A model generated the notes under the pieces. The model made no database searches. It was given only the letters and a program-made list of their open reading frames with translations, and was not told where the DNA came from. The translations under genes were made by a program, and so were the position numbers. A stretch of DNA of 64,000 nucleotides from Symbiodinium natans (Eukaryota; Sar; Dinophyceae; Suessiales; Symbiodiniaceae): contig CAJNDS010002166.1 in assembly GCA_905221605.1 (NCBI GenBank), positions 124,001-188,000 on the forward strand, given 5' to 3'. Positions 43,799 to 53,969 of the stretch are shown one piece after another. Position 1 is the first letter of the stretch. Each line of letters opens with the position of its first letter.

Positions 43799-43818
43799 AG
43801 GGTTTATATTTCTTGTAC
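43799..43818 (+). repeat. 20-bp direct repeat, right copy
   Basis: Identical to 42443-42462; lies immediately upstream (minus strand) of the ATG of the 407-residue ORF. Confidence 0.75.
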
Positions 43819-45187
43819 CCCCAAAGGACACCCAGTATATACACTCACCAATATTAAAAGGAACCTTATCATACGCTCACCAAAAACATGAACTTAGTTG
43901 TCCAGTAACCTGGGGGAACTAAAGGTTAACCTCTAGGGTTTTAAGGGCATTATATTACCCCAAAAAGGTTAAAGGTTACCTACTCTACTAGTAGGTAAGT
44001 ATCTACCCTACTTCATATCAGGGCCTCCTCCCAGAGGGGTGGCGCAGGCTCCCCAAAACTCCTGGTGGGAGCGCAGCTTACTGGAGGAGTTCGAGGTTTG
44101 AAGGCTTTGGGAGTTGGGGTTTAGGGTTTAGGGTTTGGGGTTTAGGGTTCAGGGTTCAGGGTGCATCAAGCATCGTGGCTTTGGGTCGAGGGTTTGAAGG
44201 CGCAATGATGCTCCGGGCACAAGGTTGAGGGAGTTCACCCGCAAGCTACAGTAATCTTACGTACGCGGCGAACCTGCGCCGCTCCACTTGCAGCTCCGCC
44301 GGTCGCGTGGGCCTCCCGAGGCTGAAAGGGCTTTGGGTTGACCAGGTGCTAACCTAAACCCTAAAACCCTAAACCCTAAACCCTAAACCCTAAACCCTAA
44401 ACCCTAGACCCTAGACCCTAGACCCTAAACCCTAAACCCTAACCCCTATATACCCTAAACCTTAAACCCTAAACCCTAAACCTTCGGCTCGCACAGCCAG
44501 CACATGTGAAAAGGTTGCCATCCCTTGCGAGGGCACCAAAACACCAGTAAACTGACGACCCTAAAGGTCAGGTGATTGCTCACTAGACTCATCGGCCCGG
44601 CATCAAGCCATCGCGTCATGAGTGCCTACGCCCACCAGACTTTTTCGCACAGAACACGCCCACGAGTTTTGGGGTTTAGAGATTTTGGGATTAGCGGTTT
44701 GGGTTCTTTGGCCATCCGTCTAGCAATGCTCCAGCTACTGCACAGCTCTTGTCAGCCCGACTCTCGACTAACTTCACAAGCACAAAGCACAGAGCCCCTT
44801 GCACACAAAAGGGTTTATATATTTATATAATTAGGATTTGGGGGGTTTTAGGGCTTACGGTTGAGGTGGTCTTTACGGAAAAATCTGCGGGCGGGCTGCA
44901 GAGCCTAGAGACCATGATGAACGGAAGAACTGCCACTTTCCACGCATGCGCCACCCAGACAAGCAGAGTCAACAGACGGATTCGTTGCAAAGGGTGACCC
45001 TAAACTGCCCTAAACCCTAAACCCTAAACCATAAACCCTAAACCCTGAACCCTAAACCCTAAACCCTAACCCCAAGCCCTCGACCCGAAGTCAAGAGGAA
45101 AGCTGCATCCCATGCTGCCTTTGCGTGAAGTCTGCTGCCTGGTCTGGGGAGGCCGCACCGAAGCCACCTCTGCCCCGGGTTGGGAGG
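43819..45187. other. Repeat-bearing spacer, no gene seen
   Basis: 43900-44010 contains several AAAGGTTACC/GGTTAACC blocks; TAAAGGTTACCTACTC (43970-43985) recurs exactly at 48262-48277. CCCTAAA arrays with CCCTAGA variants lie at 44345-44480 and 45005-45070. The unique block 44500-45000 has no supported ORF. Confidence 0.5.
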
Positions 45188-45314
45188 GTTTAGGGTTTAG
45201 GGTTTAGGGTTTAGGGTTTAGGGTTTAGGGTTTAGGGTTTAGGGTTTAGGGTTTAGGGTTTAGGGTTTAGGGTTTAGGGTTTAGGGTTGGGGTTTAGGGT
45301 TTAGGGTTTAGGGT
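45188..45314 (+). repeat. TTTAGGG array, ~18 units
   Basis: Nearly perfect heptamers for about 127 bp with a single GGGTTGGGG interruption near 45287. Confidence 0.9.
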
Positions 45315-45755
45315 CATGCAGTTGAATAGCTCGTGTTCAATCGAAAACTGCAGCCTCACTTTGCCAAGGTTGCATGTGTGTGTGTACCTGCAGGTTAAGG
45401 ATATAAGTGACTGTATATTCATGTGCTGCAAAAACATGGGTCTTGCGGGCTCGTAAGGTAGGGCATGGTAGGGTCGAAGCACTTCCCGGACCAAGACTCC
45501 CCCCACACCAATAGGGTTCCTACGATGGGGTTGAGGTTACCGCCCCGGGCCTTCTGTTCCTCAACCCTACCCGAAGTTTAAGTTTAGATTTTAGGGTTTA
45601 TAGGGCTTAAAACTAAAGACTCATTGAAACCCTTAACCCCCCAAACTCTCGGCCCCTTTGCAACCGGCGCCTCCCACGGCAAAGTGCCGTGCTGGGGAGG
45701 GCAACTGCGCCTGGCGGCTCTTCTCTGGCGGTTTCCTGTGCTATACAATCAATCA

Positions 45756-45756
<1 letters not shown>

Positions 45757-45806
<50 letters not shown>

Positions 45807-45965
45807 TATATATATATATCACATGTATGCATGCATGTATGTATGTATGTATGCATGCATGCATATGTGTATATATATATATTTATTTATTTACTTATTT
45901 GTTTGTTTGTTTTTGTTTGTATGTATGTATGTATGTATGTATGTATGTATGTATGTATGTATGTG
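45757..45965. repeat. Compound TATACA / TA / TATG / TTTG microsatellite
   Basis: (CATATA)n passes to (TA)n, then (TATG/CATG)n, (TTTA)n, (TTTG)n and (TATG)n over 210 bp. The Tyr/Val/Cys-rich frames through it are artefacts. Confidence 0.9.
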
Positions 45966-48932
45966 CGCGTTTGTGTTTAGTTCTGTATGTATGTGTTTGT
46001 TCTGAACTTTGTTGATATGTGTGTTTGATTATTATTTGGTTGTTGCTTGGGGTGGTGGTGTGGGCAGTGTCGAGATTTCCGGTCTTTTGGGGGCCGGGAA
46101 GGCTGGAGTTTAGGGACGTGCTCCTTAGGCTTTAGGGGTTCGGGATTCTTGGGTCTTGGGCTTTATTTAGGGTTTAGGGTCTTTCGGATGGGCCTTGGAC
46201 TTTATAAGGGGTTAAGGGCTGCTTGGCCTCGGGCCTTGGGGTTTTAGAGCCTAGTGAGCCTTGGGCTTTGTCGTTTGAAAGGAAGGCTGCCTTCAGATGT
46301 GAAATGGCATCTTCTCCTCATGTTGTGGGACCAGATGGGCGGGTGGGTATCTCTCCCTGACTTCTGCTTGACTGGTGAATGCTTGGACCTGAATCCTTTC
46401 TACATCCAGGCCTCGTGACGAATGCGGGGTCACACTGCGAAGCGAGATGAGCAGCCCTGAATCCTGAACCCGTACACCCCTCCCTAAACCCTATATAAAC
46501 CCTAAACCCTGAACCCTAAACCATATAAACCCCAAACCCTAAAGCCTGAATCCGAAACCCCAAAACCGCTGGGGCCCTTTTGCACCCCACCCTCCCACAG
46601 CTCTCGCCCACCTTGGCAGCAGCTTGCAGGAGCGGCTTCCGCGTGCTGAGCCGGGCCTGGGCTCAGGGCTTCGTGCTTCGGGGGCTTAGGGCTTAGGGCT
46701 CAATAAGGTTTTAATAGGGTTTAATAGGGTTTAATAGGGTTTAATAGGGTTTAATAGGGTTTACCAGGGCTTAACAGGGTTTAGGGGCTTATGGGTTACG
46801 GGAGGGCTTCGAGATTTTGGTGAAGCAGGTGCTACTTAGAGCACTATACGGACCCCCAAACCCCAAACCTTCAGGAAGCTCAGGGGATCTTCAACCCTAA
46901 ACCCTAAACCCTAAACCCCCCAAACCCGCAGCCTGATGCCGGCAGGTGCGCGGCATCGGCTGCAGAGCCTCCAGGGTTGAGGGCTTGGAGGGCTTCATAT
47001 AGGGGCCTTAAGAATTAGAACAGGGTTTTGGGGTTTAGGGTTTAGGGTTTAAGCGAATGATACTAGTAATTATTCCTGTAGGGCTTAATATTATGGGGGC
47101 CTTAGTGATTAGAACAGGGTTTTGGGGGGTTATTGTGGTATATTTTATGAAGGAACCATGAAGGGATAGTATTTGTGTCGAGGGCTTAGCACCAGTTGCT
47201 TGCCATATTGCTCTAGATTCAGCAGTCATCTAGATAAGAGAAGAGAGGGCGTCGTAAGTAATCACTCTATAAGGGACCCTGAAAACCTTGCATGACTGGG
47301 CGTCCGAATTTCTTGGGTACCTTGCTGTGGGATGAGGGCCTAGGCGTAGACTTTCCGATGTCCAGGTGTTGAAAGGAGTCGGAGCTGAACTGTCCTTCAT
47401 TGAATACAGCGAGCCACTTTGCAACCCAGTTGTCTCTGGGCCGAAGGGGGGGGGGGGAAGCTCTTTTGCCAGGATTCGCGATTCTGCAATTGCTCGTCCG
47501 CGACCTTGACCCATCTCCTGCAGCCTACACTACACGCAAAGTCGGAGCAAAAACGCTGCGCACCTAGCACTGCGCTGACGTACTGGGCCAGCGAGAGCAG
47601 AAGCGCCTGTCGCAACAGGCAGCTTCCATGCGCACGGAGTGTACGAGCTCGAAGCTAGCACTCGTTCGTGTTCATGCTTGCGGCTTCCTTAAGATCAATA
47701 TGGTAACCATAATCAAACTGCCGAAGGAATTCGATGGATCTTTCCCAAGGAAGCCCTATAAAGTCGATAAGCCCAACAAGCCCCATAAACCCATAAGGCT
47801 TATTCCCCCTCCCCCGAAAACCTTCTGAATCCTGCAAGCCCTGCAACCTGTGCGGTGTGCCTGGCTGCGACCGCAGCAGCTGCCATGGCGCCACCGACCC
47901 AGGGGAAGAAAAGGGGTGAGGAACGCTGGGTTCGATATGGGGGTGTTCTCCAAGTGCTCTAAGTTGGAGTTTGCCTTTGGGCGGTGCTGTTGAGTAGGGT
48001 GACACTCAAAACAGAGCAGCCCCGAAATGTGTTTTCGGCAGCCGGTCTGCATTTGAGCAGCGCTCTCCTTATCTTCGAGCGGCGTAGATCCCCCTCTATA
48101 GTGAAGTGCCGCTTAAGCTCTTGGGTTGAGGGCTGATAGGGCTGTGACCCAGACACTAAAGCTGAAGGCGGCGAGTTCCGTAAACCACCAGACCAACGGT
48201 GCCCATGGTCCAGGGTTGTTGAGGGTTGGGCTTTTGAAGGAGTGGTTATACTCAGCAAGGCTAAAGGTTACCTACTCAGCACCTATTTGCAGGCTGAAGG
48301 ATGGGTCTCAGCACCCTACATAAGGGCATACCTATAGTTACCATACTCATGATGATACTTAGAACACCCATGGACCTCCAAGCATCAGTCCCTCCCCTTG
48401 CTGCGACGCTTAGGGTTGAGGGTTTAGGGTTTAGCAACTCCTTCAGTTGGTCCCATACTTGATTCTGGGGCTGTGGCTCCATGGCTAGCCTGCTCCTGGG
48501 ATTTCTGAAGGGTAAGATTCTGGCGGGTGGCTTTTGAAGAACGCACAGAGAAGCACCAGGGGCTTCAGTGTTCTCTCGCAAGCAATTGACAGCGCACTTG
48601 AACCAACCAACACCTCCTAAAGGCCATGTCCTGTCTTTCAACAGAAAAATTCCACAAGGAAACCCGGATAAGGCATGGCTGACGCCGAGAGGCGTTCGCG
48701 CTGCCATGGCGCATAGTACATCCAGAGCCTTCCATGTGCAGAAGCCCTCACGACACAGGCACAAAAGCAGCAAAAACCCTCAACTCATACACGCCTGACC
48801 TGTAAACATCCCTCAAGCCTTAAAAATAAACAGCTGACTTGGTTTGTCAATACCACCCTAAACCCCAGATCCCCAAACCTCCTGAACCCTAAACCCTAAC
48901 CTAAACCCTAAACCCTAAACCCTAAACCCTAA
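45966..48932. other. Repeat mosaic and unique blocks, no supported gene
   Basis: 46711-46792 is a 10-bp TTAATAGGGT tandem (five perfect units, then variants). 47001-47035 and 47095-47129 are direct repeats (GGGGCCTTA...GATTAGAACAGGG); only the first has gained TTTAGGG units. 47400-48300 and 48430-48800 are unique with ORFs in several frames (to 165 codons, minus, 48276-48773) but no recognised domain. A family E right end is at 48303-48382. Confidence 0.5.
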
Positions 48933-49069
48933 ACCCTTTTTGCAACTGGCTTGCAAAGTCACGCCAGGAACCCACCCCTGATGTCGCTCAAGTTGCTGCA
49001 CTGGTGACAGAACCGAGAGAAGCCAGGAGCAGTAGCTCAGAAGGTTGGCCGCATACGCGCGCGCTGTAC
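48933..49069 (-). other. LINE 3' flank and junction with telomere-like repeat
   Basis: After the RT stop codon (minus strand) there are about 100 nt of unique sequence, then CCAGTTGCAAAAAGGG leading into TTTAGGG units (to 48886). So on its own sense strand the element is followed by telomere-type heptamers. Whether these are its 3' tail or the target is not clear. Confidence 0.5.
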
Positions 49070-52000
49070 TCATGACAGTGCATGCAAACGCTGGGCAACT
49101 TCTTCAGAAATCTGGGAATAGAGCGTGAGGAATTGGAATTGGCGAAATATGTTCTCATGAATACGTTCTAATTGTGGAAAATGCGCCTGAAGATCGTTCT
49201 GTGTCATATGTAGATGCAGCACCAGCCCTCCGAACTCCAATTGCAACCAAGAAACCCAGAGATGAAACACTGCAAGCAAGGACCCAGTACGCTCGAAAAC
49301 TTGTATGCCTTCTGTGACATCCAGCCAGACAAAGGAAACGGCCTCACCCGCAATGCGAAGATAAACGCCCAGGTGCCACGGAACGTGAACCCTGAAAATA
49401 TCCCTCCAACTCGGAGAACAAGCATCCTGTATAAATGGGTGTATATACGTGAACTGATGCTGTAGTCCCTGAAAGCAATCCTGCCAGGCATCCCTGTCAG
49501 ATGCCGCAGTCTGCAGCTGGTCCGCATCCATGCCGAGCATGTCCATTCCCCACTTGTGCAAATGAGCAAAAGGCCCAGGGCTATGTTGTCGCACATGCGA
49601 AAGAGCTAGCATGTCCTGTTTGGCCACATACGTGTCATGCCTACGAAGCACATGGCCCAAATAGCCCCAGCGGCGTTTCGCCCAAATGAAGCACCACTGC
49701 CTATGCGGAAAGTGGTTCATCAGTACCAAGGTAGCTCGTCTACGAAGTCTATGCAGCCAGTGGGCGACTGGGGTCGGGACCTCAGAGGGTATGAACAGTC
49801 CTAGCATTAATACCATAAAGGTTGTCTGTAGGGAGCGAATTCGTTGTTGATATCGCAGTAACGGTTCCATGAGAGGACTGTACCAATACCAGGTGGCACC
49901 CACATATTGATTGCACATATGTACTGTGGTTGGGATACTTGACCAGTGGCCGCGGCGAAAACATTGTTGCAGGCTCTCGTAGGCAAAGTGGGAAGCTTTC
50001 CCCGCTGCTTCAACAAGGATAGCTGTTGTGTCTGCATAGCCGATGCCCGTGGACGTTGCCCCTGGCAGAAAATGGGTGAGTGGTTTCTTGAGGTACATAC
50101 AACTGGTCTGCCACGGGATCGCTTGAAGCAGACTGCTGTCGGGCAGGCAAAGTTCCCTACCTCTCGCAAGGACAGACTCGTGCGACATGAGGCAAGTCTT
50201 TGCAAGGTTCAGACCAAGCCTTATCTCGGACAAGACCTGTTGTAGCTGAGCACTCAACCGCAGAGCCTGAGGCCAGCTGGCGAATGCCACGAGGAGGTCA
50301 TCCATGAATAGCAGCGAGAAGGAAGGATGTTTACACTGTTCGCCCTCGTCTTTCCATGACTTTTCAAGGCGGTCGAGCGCAAGGCCTAGGATGTAAGAAA
50401 ACAGGATAGCGCTATGTGAGCCCCCCTGTTGTACGCCTGATGTCTGAGGGAGTGTCCATGAACATCCTTGCCAGTAGAACCGCAGTTCTGGTTCCAGAAG
50501 CAGCCGAAGCATTTGGAGCGCCTCGTGACCCGTGTGTTCCGCACATTCTTCCTGCAGGAAGGATGCTATGGTTGCAGGGCGCACAGAATCAAAGGCTGCG
50601 GCTATGTCACAACTAAGGTAAATGCTGTAGTCGCGCTCTTTGGAGTCACGAGTGCCGCGACTCTGGGCTGCAAGGAGTGCATCGGCCACTTGGCAGCCCT
50701 TGATGCCTCCCATCTGAACCTTGGGCAGTCGCCACGAGGGTGTCAATCGGCAGATCAAAAGCCAAGAGAAAAGCCGGTGAATACATTCTAGCAGATTTAT
50801 GGGGCGGTAGTCGGAAGGCTTGGAGATCTCACGTACTTTGGGGATCAAGGCGACCTGAGCCGCCAATAGTCCCTTCGGCAGGGACTCGGCGTGAAGGAGT
50901 GCACTAAGATGGCGGATGAGCAGGGGTCTGCCCTCAGGATTGCCCCACATAGCCACCAGATACTCGTTACTGATTCCTGACACCCCAGATGTCCTAGATG
51001 TTTTCAGTCTGCTAATCGCTTGCCCCACTTCCTCCTCGCTGAAATCCGGACTCGGCGAGGTCAAGGCTCGTTCTGAAAAGAGATGCGTTGCTCGGTCCAC
51101 TATTTGCTGATCTTCTGGGGGGTTCGCTGGGTTGAACAGTGTGGCGTAGTGCTGCTGTAAATCGTCAGCTGCTTGTTGGACTCCACCATGTTGCTTAATG
51201 TAAGCGTGAGTACTTCCTTTGGGGGAACTCAGTCTTTGCTTGAGGTATTTGATGGCATCACAGTCGCCCATCCGGCATCTGTCATGCAGCTGTTGTAGCC
51301 AAGCAGCACGTTGGGAGTATCTCAGAGCTACAATGTGCCTGGTGAGGGCGGCCTTCTCGGAGCTGTCTGTGGACATTCTGCCAGTGCGACATAGGGCTTT
51401 GAGTGTCGGGCTGTCATGATATCGTAGTGAGGTTTTGGGGGCAGAAGATCTTGAAGCCAGCTCCTTGAGGGACTCCCATTGGCCCTGCAGGTCTTGGCAG
51501 GCGAAATCCGGCGCACATTCGTGAAGGGCTGACGCAACAGTCCAGCGCCTGCAACGGCTCAACCGGTGCCTCCTTCGTCTTCCAGAAGGCATGGATACCG
51601 AAGCAGAAGAGTCTCGCAAGGCTGCAAACAAAGAGACACAACAGTGATCACTGCCAAGTTCCTTGTGAGTGTCCGTGTGGGCTTGCAATTCAAGGGAACC
51701 CGGTTCAGGGAGGAGAAGGTCGCAAAATTGCTGGTTATAGCATACATAATCGAGTTCGGCTGCCGACCACCTGCCAAATCGAGTAGGGCATCCAGATTTC
51801 AGGATTTTGCCCCTCCTGGCCAAAATTGCTGCCTCAAGTGCTACTGCGCGCTCTGAGCCTGGAGGACAGTTGAGGTCTCCCAGCAAGACAATCGGCAAAT
51901 GCTTGTAATCAATAAAAAGTTGGATCACGTCCCTTAAGGCTTCGTGAAAAGTGTCCTCATCATTATCCGAGTGTGGCATGTGGCAGCTGGCAATGACAAT

Positions 52001-52174
52001 TCGGTGCTTCGATCCCGCAAGGCATAGTTCAGTAGCAATTAGCCTATCTCCCCTCCATGCATTGACAATATGGTCTACACATTCCCGTTGCAGAAGGATC
52101 ACCTGACCAAGGTACGAACTGGTAGCCGTGGAACCGATGGCTATGTAATTGCGAAGCTCATCCACATCTTGCAA
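49070..52174 (-). CDS. LINE-type endonuclease/reverse transcriptase, 5'-truncated
   Basis: A 1,034-codon frame without stops. Residues about 1-190 are the C-terminal part of an APE-type endonuclease (HMP at 65-67, LLGDLN at 97-102, ELDYV, GSDHC at 174-178). The N-terminal catalytic part is absent because the frame opens inside telomere-like repeat at 52172. RT motifs follow in order: ALIPK and DYRPINLL (442-462), CDIAAAFD (522-529), SGVQQGG (579-585), FMDD (623-626), GLNLAKT (654-660). WGYLGHVLRR at 836-845 is a typical non-LTR C-terminal motif. All three RT aspartates are present. It would reverse-transcribe its own or other mRNAs at nicked target DNA, so it is a plausible source of retrocopies in this window, though this copy lacks a complete endonuclease. 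The intact frame suggests a recent insertion. Clade not assigned. Confidence 0.9.
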   Translation of the reverse strand: MQDVDELRNYIAIGSTATSSYLGQVILLQRECVDHIVNAWRGDRLIATELCLAGSKHRIVIASCHMPHSDNDEDTFHEALRDVIQLFIDYKHLPIVLLGDLNCPPGSERAVALEAAILARRGKILKSGCPTRFGRWSAAELDYVCYNQQFCDLLLPEPGSLELQAHTDTHKELGSDHCCVSLFAALRDSSASVSMPSGRRRRHRLSRCRRWTVASALHECAPDFACQDLQGQWESLKELASRSSAPKTSLRYHDSPTLKALCRTGRMSTDSSEKAALTRHIVALRYSQRAAWLQQLHDRCRMGDCDAIKYLKQRLSSPKGSTHAYIKQHGGVQQAADDLQQHYATLFNPANPPEDQQIVDRATHLFSERALTSPSPDFSEEEVGQAISRLKTSRTSGVSGISNEYLVAMWGNPEGRPLLIRHLSALLHAESLPKGLLAAQVALIPKVREISKPSDYRPINLLECIHRLFSWLLICRLTPSWRLPKVQMGGIKGCQVADALLAAQSRGTRDSKERDYSIYLSCDIAAAFDSVRPATIASFLQEECAEHTGHEALQMLRLLLEPELRFYWQGCSWTLPQTSGVQQGGSHSAILFSYILGLALDRLEKSWKDEGEQCKHPSFSLLFMDDLLVAFASWPQALRLSAQLQQVLSEIRLGLNLAKTCLMSHESVLARGRELCLPDSSLLQAIPWQTSCMYLKKPLTHFLPGATSTGIGYADTTAILVEAAGKASHFAYESLQQCFRRGHWSSIPTTVHMCNQYVGATWYWYSPLMEPLLRYQQRIRSLQTTFMVLMLGLFIPSEVPTPVAHWLHRLRRRATLVLMNHFPHRQWCFIWAKRRWGYLGHVLRRHDTYVAKQDMLALSHVRQHSPGPFAHLHKWGMDMLGMDADQLQTAASDRDAWQDCFQGLQHQFTYIHPFIQDACSPSWRDIFRVHVPWHLGVYLRIAGEAVSFVWLDVTEGIQVFERTGSLLAVFHLWVSWLQLEFGGLVLHLHMTQNDLQAHFPQLERIHENIFRQFQFLTLYSQISEEVAQRLHALS

Positions 52175-52274
52175 CCCTAAACCCTAAACCCTTTTTGCAT
52201 CCGGGCTTGGGGCAGTCCTAAACCCTAAACCCTAAACCCTAAACCCTAAACCCTAAACCCTAAACCCTAAACCC
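52172..52274. repeat. Telomere-like arrays at the LINE 5' boundary
   Basis: GCAACCCTAAACCCTAAACC directly abuts the first LINE codons. Then comes CCCTTTTTGCATCCGGGCTT and a longer CCCTAAA array (52216-52274, about eight units). Confidence 0.85.
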
Positions 52275-53285
52275 TACTCACTAAGGCAACGATGGACATT
52301 GCTGGGCTTCCCGGCGGCGTGGCGCCCTGGGTGGCGCCCTGGGCGGCGCCCTCGTGGAGCTGCTTCGTCGCCACCTGGAAGCACCTTCAGGTACTTAGGG
52401 ATTTAGGGTTTAGGGTTTGGGGTTTCGGGTTTTTAGGGATTTAGGGGTTTTAGGGATTTAGGGTTTGAGATTTATAGGGTTTGGGGTTTCGGGTTTCGGG
52501 TTTGGATCTTAGGGCTTCGACTCTCGCATTCGCACGCCGGCCGGCAGGGTTTGGGGCTTAGGTTTGTTGGTATCTTGCCACCCGCACCTGTGTGCCACTC
52601 TGCAGGGCCTACTCCGAAAGTACACAGGCCTAGGCCACTTGGGAGCCTTTTTCTGGGCAGGTGGGAGCCTCAGCTCGGTTTTGGTTTCGGCGCTTCCCGA
52701 CGTCACCAGGCCGAGTTCGCCGGTTTCAAGGTTTAGGGCAGCTTGAAAGCCTTCTTCTGCCCGAAACCAAAACCCCTACTCCTAATCATCCGTGAGGCCT
52801 TTCTTTGGGTAACAGGGTGGATTGGAGACCCGAAACTACGTTGGCCCCAAATGCGACACGGCGCAGGAAGAACAAAAGCTAACAGAAGCTCGGGGGCGCT
52901 TGTCTGAGTTCTCCTTCTCCTGGACGATGTAAGCCCAGAGTTGATCGAAACACTGCCTCAAACAGCAACGTTTGAGGAAGCGGTTCTCTCTCTCACGGAA
53001 TCTACAAACCAGACGACAGGGGCTTGGGGCTTTGGATTATTGCGGGCTTGGGGCTTTGGATTGATTAGGATAGCCATCATCTCAACTGAAACGAGCTTAC
53101 TATCTCATGAGCTAACGGGCATCCCGGTCGGCAGATAGGAAACAGCTATAGCATCCCATCGTCGAGACAGCTTTTACCTTTTTGGCACCCTCAGCTATGC
53201 TGATACGGAATACCCCCCTAATATCTCCCATGGCCAAAAAAACCCCCCAAAAAGGTCCCCGTGTCTTTAAAATCAACCCCACAGG

Positions 53286-53528
53286 TCAATTCTGAGGGCC
53301 AGGCTCGTTGGTGAACTGCGCGTGGGCCCAGTTGTCCAGAAAGTTGGACAGCAGCACGCGCCGGATGCAGTACTGCACCGCGTGCCGGGCCTGGACAGTA
53401 GCTGTCGGACTGAAGCTCATGTTCCCCCTGTCTTCTATCGGTCCTTTCAATAGGGAGTATAGTGGGGGGTTGCTATATTCCCGATTAAGGACTCCCAACC
53501 TGAAGGTTTCGAAACGGGCTGCACACAT
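53286..53528 (-). CDS. Possible terminal exon fragment
   Basis: The end of this minus frame (about 40 codons, VQARHAVQYCIRRVLLSNFL, then DNWAHAQFTNEPGPQN) has strong G/C third-position bias and protein-like composition. It differs from its surroundings and stops at 53286. The upstream half is a foldback repeat (53438-53494), so the exon would begin near 53430 after an AG acceptor. Not assigned to a family. Confidence 0.3.
   Translation of the reverse strand: MCAARFETFRLGVLNREYSNPPLYSLLKGPIEDRGNMSFSPTATVQARHAVQYCIRRVLLSNFLDNWAHAQFTNEPGPQN
53438..53494. mobile_element. Short foldback related to family F
   Basis: GGTCCTTTCAATAGGGAGTATAG and its imperfect inverse CTATATTCCCGATTAAGGACTC surround GTGGGGGGTTG. 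The core resembles the inner arms of family F (GTCCTTAATAGGGAT), but the outer GGGATGTTCCCC ends are missing. Confidence 0.45.
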
Positions 53529-53858
53529 ACGTGTTGTGTGCTGCTGCGATTCTTAACCCGACTTTGAGGCACGGAACGCCGGGGGTGGGGGGAAGGGGGG
53601 GAAGGGATACCTTGAACTCAGGTAGCTCACGACACCCCTCTGTGCACGCTTAAAGACCCCCCCCCCACCCACCAACCCCCCGCCACCAAAAAAAGGGGGG
53701 GAAGGAAAAAACGCGCGCGAACCGAACCTCCGCTTCAATCTCGGGGCGCCTCCTCAAAAACTTCAAGGTCGCCATCAGGCAACTGAAGCCGCCTTCAGCC
53801 AAAGCTTTGACGAGGAGTAGGCAGATTCCCTTTGGGACCAGGAGAACATTAAGCCATG

Positions 53859-53969
53859 TAGCTCTTAGTAACTAGGGAGCTAGGGATTTCCGCAGGCCTT
53901 ATGTCCCCTCATGTAGCCCTTGAAGGGAGTAGATAGGCGCCTCATTCCCAAATCCCTTGCTAAGAGCTA
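53859..53969. mobile_element. 111-bp element with TAGCTCTTAG ends
   Basis: Begins TAGCTCTTAGTAACTAGGGA and ends AAATCCCTTGCTAAGAGCTA: an inverted repeat of about 10-12 bp, with a further AGGGATTT/AAATCCC pair inside. Non-coding; single copy here. Confidence 0.5.

Noticed and set aside
45624-46015. Overlapping ORFs rich in Tyr, Ile, His and Cys
   Set aside because: All three frames are open because the sequence is a TATACA/TATG microsatellite.
48276-48773. 165-codon minus-strand ORF near the LINE
   Set aside because: Crosses decayed heptamer (NPKPSTL) and a family E end; no recognisable domain.
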